A DNA stretch of 10,134 nt from an uncultured Senegalimassilia sp. (GTDB lineage Bacteria > Actinomycetota > Coriobacteriia > Coriobacteriales > Eggerthellaceae): positions 1 through 10,134 of the forward strand of contig CALEWN010000024.1 in the NCBI GenBank assembly GCA_937925385.1, in the 5' to 3' direction. Position numbers and translations under genes: made by a program. Below the pieces are notes generated by a model that saw only the letters and a list, made by a program, of their open reading frames with translations, did no database searches and was not told the origin of the DNA. Shown piece after piece: positions 6,247-10,134 of this stretch. The stretch's first letter is position 1, and each line of letters opens with the position of its first letter.

Positions 6247-6540
6247 GGGTTTGGGGCCGGTTGCGGCCGAGAGGGCCGCCGAGAGCATTTCGGGTGCAGG
6301 GCTGCTGCGGGGCAGGAGTCGCTGAGAAGGCGTTCGAGCGTCCCTAAGCCGTGATGCTGGGCTGGGGGTGGCCGTAGAAGGCCGCCAAGTGTTTCGATCG
6401 AGGCTGCTGCGGAGCTGGCTGTTGTCGAGAAGGCGGCCGTCCTTGAGCCGTGATACGGAGCTGGCGTGGCTGATGTGGCCGCGGAGGGCGATCGAACGCT
6501 GCGAATTCGCAATGCGGGACGGGTTCGAAGCTGTGATGCG
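6220..6540 (+). repeat. Degenerate tandem array of about 50-bp units after the reductase gene
   Basis: A unit opening with GAGAAGGC recurs, with drift, at 6220 (GAGAAGGCCGCCGAG, inside the reductase coding end), 6269 (GAGAGGGCCGCCGAG), 6324 (GAGAAGGCGTTCGAG), 6375 (TAGAAGGCCGCCAAG) and 6427 (GAGAAGGCGGCCG). Spacings are 49, 55, 51 and 52 bp. A higher-order period near 100 bp links GGCTGCTGCGG (6300 and 6402) and AGCCGTGAT (6347 and 6446), with a third relative AGCTGTGAT at 6529. The array fills most of the 388-bp gene-free interval 6247-6634. The rest of that interval is the terminator at 6541 and about 50 unremarkable bases. No gene is supported: long open frames here look like high-GC artefacts. 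Confidence 0.6.
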
Positions 6541-6585
6541 CGAACGGGGCCGAAGGCGGTGTGCGCCTTCGACCCCGTTCGTTTT
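6541..6585 (+). terminator. Strong rho-independent terminator of the aldo/keto reductase
   Basis: CGAACGGGG (6541-6549) pairs with CCCCGTTCG (6573-6581) and CGAAGGCG (6551-6558) pairs with CGCCTTCG (6564-6571). One mismatch (6550/6572) and a 5-nt loop (GTGTG) complete a 17-bp stem. TTTT follows at 6582-6585. No T run follows on the - strand, so it serves the + strand gene; the long stem may also affect transcription arriving from yqeY. Confidence 0.85.
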
Positions 6586-6634
6586 CGCCGTCTGCATTGC
6601 GGGCGGCGCTTTCCTGTTCGCTTATCGCGCTTTG

Positions 6635-7078
6635 CTAGGCCAGCTTGCCCTGCAGCTCCTTCGCGGCCGCGGCTTTATCGAAGTTGCCGCCGGTACGCTT
6701 GGTGAGCTCGCCCATGACGCGCCCCATCTCCTTCTTCGCGGTCGCGCCCGTTTCGGACAGCACGGTGTCGATAAGCGCCGAAAGCTGTTCGCCGGCCAGC
6801 TGCTGCGGCAGCAGCTCCTCGAGCATCTTCACCTGAGCGGTCAGCGTGTCGGTGCGCTCCTGGTCGTTGCCGGCCTTGATGGAGCCTTCCAACGTTTCCT
6901 TGGTTTGCTTGATGACGCGTTTCGTCATGTCGTCGACGTCTTGCTCCGTGATCTCGCGGCGCTCGTTCACCTCGATATTCTTGATTTCGCCGTGCACCTG
7001 GCGAAGGATGGACAGACGTACCTTGTCGTGTGCCTTCATGGCCTGCTTAATGCGTTCTTTCAGCTCGTCGTATTGCAT
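6635..7078 (-). CDS. yqeY: GatB/YqeY family protein
   Basis: A 147-aa cytosolic protein matching the full usual length of the YqeY family (about 148 aa in Bacillus). It resembles the C-terminal helical domain of the GatB subunit of the tRNA amidotransferase and is thought to bind tRNA; no catalytic activity is established. Visible family features are the N-terminal helix LKERIKQAMKAHDKVRLSIL (6-25), EIKNIEVNERREIT (31-44), MLEELLPQQL (85-94) and GATAKKEMGRVMGEL (111-125). The start is ATG 7076-7078, with AAGGAG 5 nt before it; the 17-codon extension upstream is not family-like. A GGCGTC-T-GACGCC dyad (7106-7118) lies in the leader and could be an operator or a small hairpin. The gene is divergent from the hemolysin III-like gene and convergent with the reductase. 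Confidence 0.9.
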   Translation of the reverse strand: MQYDELKERIKQAMKAHDKVRLSILRQVHGEIKNIEVNERREITEQDVDDMTKRVIKQTKETLEGSIKAGNDQERTDTLTAQVKMLEELLPQQLAGEQLSALIDTVLSETGATAKKEMGRVMGELTKRTGGNFDKAAAAKELQGKLA

Positions 7079-7134
7079 GTGCGCTCCTTGATTTCGAGGT
7101 CCTGCGGCGTCTGACGCCAGGTGTTCCATTTGCT

Positions 7135-7140
7135 AGTATA
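7135..7140 (-). promoter_or_regulatory. Likely -10 box of yqeY
   Basis: On the - strand TATACT lies 56 bp upstream of the yqeY start codon. It matches the -10 consensus at five of six bases. No convincing -35 is seen at 16-18 bp. The leader would be about 50 nt and contain the 7106-7118 dyad. Confidence 0.45.
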
Positions 7141-7227
7141 ACGCCGCTTGCAAGACGCTGGCTTCCGCTGCGCAGCCGCATCGCTACAGGTGCGCAGCAT
7201 ACGGGAGCCGTTATGCCGTCCGTATGG

Positions 7228-7233
7228 TATAAC
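7228..7233 (+). promoter_or_regulatory. Likely -10 box placing transcription start at the hemolysin III start codon
   Basis: TATAAC matches five of six bases of the -10 consensus and ends 8 nt before ATG 7242. Transcription would begin around 7240-7242, leaving essentially no leader. No purine-rich ribosome site precedes the ATG. No good -35 is visible. Confidence 0.45.
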
Positions 7234-7241
7234 TGGTGCCT

Positions 7242-8060
7242 ATGGATACTGAAACGACATACCCCGCATCGCCGGATATGCCTTCCGGCGTCGGCGAAAA
7301 CCCTGCAACACCTGCCTCTTCCCATGCCTGGACCCCGTCGCAGTTCAAGCCGCGCGACCTGCGCAAGGCTCGGGCTCATCGCCACGAGCCTGCGGAGACC
7401 TCGGCGAACGAGGCGAACAGGAAGCGCAACGTGCGCGAGTACACGCTGGGCGAGGAGATAGCCAATTCCATTTCGCACGGCGTCGGCGCGCTTCTGGCCA
7501 TCGCCGCCATCCCCATCCTTGTGGTGAAGGCGGTAAACCACGGCGGCGGCATCTTGCTGTTCGCTGCGTTGGTGTACACGCTTACCATGCTGCTGGAATA
7601 CACCATGTCCACGCTGTATCACGCATTGGCGGTCGACAAGGCCAAACGCGTGTTCAAGGTGCTGGATCACAGCTGCATCTACCTGTTCATCGCCGGTTCG
7701 TATACGCCGTTTTGCTTGATTCCGCTTGCCGATTCGAACGGTATCGTGCTGTGCGCGTTCGTGTGGGTCCTTGCCGTGATAGGCGTTGCCTGCGAGGCGT
7801 TCTGGGTCTTCCGCCCGCGTTGGATTTCCGCGGTGCTCTATCTTGCGCTGGGCTGGTCCATCGTGGGATTTTTGCCGGCGCTTGTCCAGGCTATCCCCGC
7901 TGCGGGTTTGTGGCTGCTGGTCGCAGGCGGTCTTTGCTACTCGGTCGGATGCATCTTCTACGTGTTGAAGAAGATCCCGTACATGCATTCCATATTCCAT
8001 TTATGGGTTGTGGCGGGAAGCGTGCTGCAATTTCTGGCGATTGCGCTGTATGTCATGTAG
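7242..8060 (+). CDS. Hemolysin III/PAQR-like membrane protein
   Basis: A 272-aa integral membrane protein of the hemolysin III (YqfA/TrhA-like, PAQR superfamily) type. The fold has seven hydrophobic segments, seen from about 74 to 271. Conserved features are EEIANSISHGVGALL (71-85), STLYH (123-127), LDHSCIYLFIAGSYTPF (141-157), GWSIVGF (204-210) and YMHSIFHLWVVAGS (247-260). H127, D142, H143, H249 and H253 form the metal-site pattern shared with metal-dependent CREST hydrolases. The true biochemical role is unsettled; E. coli YqfA affects membrane energetics and lipid order, and the haemolysin name is historical. The first 65 residues are hydrophilic and Pro/Ala/Arg-rich, beyond the usual length of about 210. 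ATG 7242 was chosen because of the -10 just upstream; GTG 7236 is in frame. It is the first gene of a unit with the CorC-type and PspC genes, 42 bp from the next. Confidence 0.9.
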   Translation: MDTETTYPASPDMPSGVGENPATPASSHAWTPSQFKPRDLRKARAHRHEPAETSANEANRKRNVREYTLGEEIANSISHGVGALLAIAAIPILVVKAVNHGGGILLFAALVYTLTMLLEYTMSTLYHALAVDKAKRVFKVLDHSCIYLFIAGSYTPFCLIPLADSNGIVLCAFVWVLAVIGVACEAFWVFRPRWISAVLYLALGWSIVGFLPALVQAIPAAGLWLLVAGGLCYSVGCIFYVLKKIPYMHSIFHLWVVAGSVLQFLAIALYVM

Positions 8061-8102
8061 GCTAGCTCAAAAGGAAATTATCACTAGGAGCGGTTTTAGC
8101 GC

Positions 8103-8984
8103 ATGAACGGGAAAAACGAAGACGGCGACGGCAAAAAGGGATTGAAGGGCATTCTCGGCTTTTTAGGTGCACCGAAGCGCCAGGTCCTGTCGGCCGAGGA
8201 CGAGATCAAGGATTTCGTGGCGGACAGCGACGATCTGCTCGATGACGAGAAGCGCATGATCCATGAGATCTTGGACTTGGGCGACATGGACGCCGGCGAG
8301 ATCATGACGCCGCGTGTGGACATGATCTTGGTGGAGGACACTGAAACCGTGCGTCAGGCGGTGGACCGCATGATGGGAACGGGCTTTTCGCGCCTCCCAG
8401 TGTTTCAGGGGGATATCGACCGCATCGTCGGCGTGGTCCACTATAAAGATCTGGTGCCTCCCGTGCTTGACGGGCATGGCGACAACCTGGCCGTCGACTA
8501 CGCATTCGAGCCTCTGTTCGTGCCTGAGTCGAAGGATGTGTTCCCGCTTCTGGCCGAAATGCAAACGAAACGGCAACAGATGGCCATCGTGGTGGACGAG
8601 TATGGTGGAACCGATGGTTTAATTACCGTCGAGGACATCGTCGAGGAGATTGTGGGCGAGATCGTGGACGAAACCGATCGCGAACGCCCCATTCTGAAGC
8701 AGGAAGGTCCCGGCGTGTGGCTTGCCGACGGTCGTTTCCCCGTTGAGGACGCCGTTGAGATGGGCTGGCCGCTTGCCGAGTCCGAGGACTACGAGACCAT
8801 AGCCGGCTGGGTGCTCAGCATGCTGGATACCGTTCCGCAGATGGGCTACTCCTTCGAGAAGGACGGCTACCGCTTCACCATCCACGCCATGCGGCGCCGC
8901 CGCATTCTCGCGGTGCGCGTGGAGCGCATTTCCGACGATGCCCTGCAAGCATCCGATGGCAAGGCAGGTCAGGAGGAGCGGTGA
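8103..8984 (+). CDS. CorC/HlyC-type CBS-pair protein (soluble, no DUF21 domain)
   Basis: A 293-aa soluble protein of the CorC/TlyC class. In order, it has a charged N-terminus (1-60), a CBS pair opening with AGEIMTPRVDMILV (64-77) and GFSRLPVF (94-101) through VVHYKDLV (111-118), a second CBS repeat with QMAIVVDEYGGTDGLITVEDIVEEIVGEI (159-187), and the C-terminal CorC_HlyC domain (about 197-278). Length and layout match the 292-aa E. coli CorC, which supports Mg2+/Co2+ efflux and membrane-associated functions. The transmembrane DUF21/CNNM part of full-length relatives is absent. CBS pairs usually bind adenosine nucleotides such as Mg-ATP. The start is ATG 8103, because TAG at 8097-8099 blocks the frame just upstream. 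The ribosome site AGGAG (8086-8090) is unusually distant at 12 nt. The stop TGA overlaps the next start in GTGA. Confidence 0.92.
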   Translation: MNGKNEDGDGKKGLKGILGFLGAPKRQVLSAEDEIKDFVADSDDLLDDEKRMIHEILDLGDMDAGEIMTPRVDMILVEDTETVRQAVDRMMGTGFSRLPVFQGDIDRIVGVVHYKDLVPPVLDGHGDNLAVDYAFEPLFVPESKDVFPLLAEMQTKRQQMAIVVDEYGGTDGLITVEDIVEEIVGEIVDETDRERPILKQEGPGVWLADGRFPVEDAVEMGWPLAESEDYETIAGWVLSMLDTVPQMGYSFEKDGYRFTIHAMRRRRILAVRVERISDDALQASDGKAGQEER

Positions 8985-9913
8985 ACCGAACGCGCCAGCT
9001 ATACCGGTCGCGCAATGCGCTGGTAGGGGGCGTGTGCGCCGGAATCGCCGAGCGTTTCGATGTCGACCCGCTGGTCGTACGCATCCTTTTCCTGACGTTC
9101 GCCGTGTTGACGCTAGGCCTTGCAGGCCTTGCGTATCTGGTGCTCTGGGCCGTGCTTCCTAAAACACCCATGCAGGTGAAGCCCGTGAAGGTGGAACCTG
9201 ATTCAGTTCATTCCGATACGTTCGGCGCGGTGGACTGCCGTCGCGCTCGAGGTGCCGCAATGGGGCGCTGCGCGAATGCCGTGCCCTATGTGAGTGCGGC
9301 GCATCTGCCGCCTGTGCCGCCTGCTATGGCCGAGAAGGCCCGATGCGACCAAGCGCCCGCGATGGGCCTGGACGCCGCTTCCGTCGGGCCTCGCGATATG
9401 AAAGCCGGCGAAGGGGATGGCCCTTCGACTGCTCGGATCGTGCTCGCCCTTGTTGCCGGCTGTCTTTTGGCGTCGCTGGGCGCATCGTTTGCGGTATCGG
9501 GGTTTTTGCACGGCGTGGCCTGGTGGCAATGCTGGCCGTTGGCCTTGATCGTCTTCGGCATCGTTCGCATAGCCGTGCCGGGGGGCGAAGGCGAACGGGC
9601 CCAGGCGTTTTTCTTGGGCGTTTCCGTGTTTGCGGCGGGGTTGACGCTGCTGCCTATGAGCATGGGGTTCGTCTCGTGGACTACGTTGTCGAAGATGTTC
9701 GAGTATTTGTGGCCCCTTCCCGCGTTGGCGGCGGTTTTGCTGGCTGCGGGGGTTTATGCCCGTCGGCCTGTCGTTATCGTGGCGGCGGCGGTGCTCGTGC
9801 TGCTGTTCTGCGTGCTCGGCTTCGACTTGTTTTCCGAGCCCGGTCCGCTGCGCGAGTTGTCTTTCGGCACGCCGCTGGGACGCGAGTATCGTTTTCCCTT
9901 GCCCTTCGATTAA
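8981..9913 (+). CDS. PspC-domain multi-spanning membrane protein
   Basis: A 310-aa membrane protein. Residues 6-60 are a PspC domain (LYRSRNALVGGVCAGIAERF at 7-26, VDPLVVRILF at 28-37, then a membrane helix to about 59). PspC domains bind partners of the phage-shock/LiaFSR-type envelope stress response. Residues 61-150 form a poorly conserved-looking hydrophilic linker with several Pro, Ala and three Cys. Four or five hydrophobic helices follow (about 151-174, 182-199, 207-228, 242-260, 262-281), with a short polar C-terminus. The start is GTG 8981, overlapping the CorC stop by 4 nt, with AGGAGGAG (8971-8978) immediately upstream: clear translational coupling. A role in sensing or buffering membrane stress is inference. 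I do not recognise the C-terminal membrane domain. Confidence 0.85.
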   Translation: MNRTRQLYRSRNALVGGVCAGIAERFDVDPLVVRILFLTFAVLTLGLAGLAYLVLWAVLPKTPMQVKPVKVEPDSVHSDTFGAVDCRRARGAAMGRCANAVPYVSAAHLPPVPPAMAEKARCDQAPAMGLDAASVGPRDMKAGEGDGPSTARIVLALVAGCLLASLGASFAVSGFLHGVAWWQCWPLALIVFGIVRIAVPGGEGERAQAFFLGVSVFAAGLTLLPMSMGFVSWTTLSKMFEYLWPLPALAAVLLAAGVYARRPVVIVAAAVLVLLFCVLGFDLFSEPGPLRELSFGTPLGREYRFPLPFD

Positions 9914-9933
9914 CTGAACCGATAGGTCTGCAT

Positions 9934-9963
9934 AACGGCCATGCGCGGCGCGCATGGCCGTTT
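9934..9963 (+). terminator. Rho-independent terminator of the hemolysin III-CorC-PspC unit
   Basis: AACGGCCATGCGC (9934-9946) and GCGCATGGCCGTT (9950-9962) form a perfect 13-bp stem with a 3-nt loop (GGC), 20 nt beyond the PspC stop. The T run is short (TTT at 9961-9963, then CCGTT). The stem is strong enough for a confident call despite the weak tract. The sequence is nearly symmetrical and could act on either strand. Confidence 0.75.
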
Positions 9964-10046
9964 CCGTTCCATAAGGCGCCGCTCGTCGGATGCGGTACGC
10001 TTGTTCGTGTTTTTGTTTCGCCCAGGCTATGGGAAGCCACCTGGGG

Positions 10047-10134
10047 AAATATAAATGTTGGCTCTGTCACAATATTAAGTTGATTTTCAGAGCATACGAA
10101 TTACTTCACATCGATATACACTTATTTTTGTCAA
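10047..10134. other. AT-rich tail (28% GC) at the right edge, no gene seen
   Basis: The last 88 bases contain 25 G or C (28%), far below the GC-rich genes before it. The change is sharp, just after a CCCAGG/CCTGGG dyad (10021-10045). Within it lies a dyad, GCTCTG (10061-10066) and CAGAGC (10088-10093). TATACA (10115-10120) could be a -10 and TTGACA on the - strand (10129-10134) a -35, but neither has a partner at good spacing. It could be an upstream regulatory region, the edge of acquired DNA, or both. Confidence 0.5.

Noticed and set aside
5236..6597. 453-codon open frame on the - strand
   Set aside because: It lies antisense across the aldo/keto reductase, whose catalytic and Fe-S motifs are unmistakable. 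The antisense product is His/Arg/Leu-rich with no domain, a common high-GC artefact.
6368..7114. 248-codon open frame on the + strand
   Set aside because: It runs through the repeat array and terminator and antisense to yqeY. Its second half merely mirrors the yqeY codons.
7047..8000. 317-codon open frame on the - strand
   Set aside because: It overlaps the hemolysin III gene and the start of yqeY. Its composition is His/Arg/Gln-rich shadow coding.
10021..10045. CCCAGG-N13-CCTGGG dyad as a terminator
   Set aside because: The stem is short and A-rich sequence rather than a T run follows on either strand. The operon already has a stronger hairpin at 9934.
9343..10083. 246-codon open frame on the + strand
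   Set aside because: It overlaps the PspC gene in another frame, crosses the operon terminator and has no domain.

Overview
The window reads as a stretch of core chromosome from a GC-rich actinobacterium. The protein families and their style fit the Coriobacteriia (Eggerthella-like gut anaerobes). The cues are Shine-Dalgarno-led genes mixed with one apparently leaderless gene, an oxygen-sensitive two-cluster [4Fe-4S] aldo/keto reductase, and a PspC membrane protein. The taxonomic placement is inference. There are no tRNA or rRNA genes, CRISPR arrays, transposases or phage genes. No obviously new defence or mobile system is visible.

Layout from left to right. The last 27 codons of a universal stress protein (1-84, +) end at a hairpin terminator and converge on a TrmH/SpoU-type RNA 2'-O-methyltransferase (252-1103, -). 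A 522-bp gene-free divergent region (1104-1625) follows. It contains imperfect repeats and a near-perfect 20-bp palindrome lying over the likely -10 box of mazG (1626-2528, +). After a terminator-like hairpin comes a tight two-gene unit: a small alarmone (ppGpp) synthetase of the RelP/YwaC type (2740-3516) and, 5 nt later, a GH30 glucosylceramidase-like glycosidase without a signal peptide (3522-4949). An aldo/keto reductase with two C-terminal [4Fe-4S] motifs (5119-6246, +) follows. Its Shine-Dalgarno sequence and start codon are embedded in a 9-bp perfect inverted repeat. It ends in a degenerate array of roughly 50-bp repeats and a strong terminator, converging on a YqeY/GatB-like protein (6635-7078, -).

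Divergent from yqeY is a three-gene unit: a hemolysin III/PAQR-like membrane protein (7242-8060, probably leaderless), a soluble CorC-type CBS-pair protein (8103-8984) and a PspC-domain multi-spanning membrane protein (8981-9913, 4-nt overlap). A 13-bp-stem terminator closes it. The final 88 bases drop abruptly to 28% GC with no recognisable gene, so the window ends at a compositional boundary or a large promoter region.

How the genes may work together. mazG (NTP pyrophosphohydrolase) and the alarmone synthetase are neighbours with opposing possible effects on nucleotide and ppGpp pools. The synthetase is probably co-transcribed with the glycosidase, an unusual pairing. The hemolysin III, CorC and PspC genes look like an envelope or membrane-homeostasis operon. 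The sites most worth checking are the dyads at 1578-1597 and 5092-5121, the repeat array at 6220-6540, the synthetase-glycosidase pair, and the AT-rich right edge.
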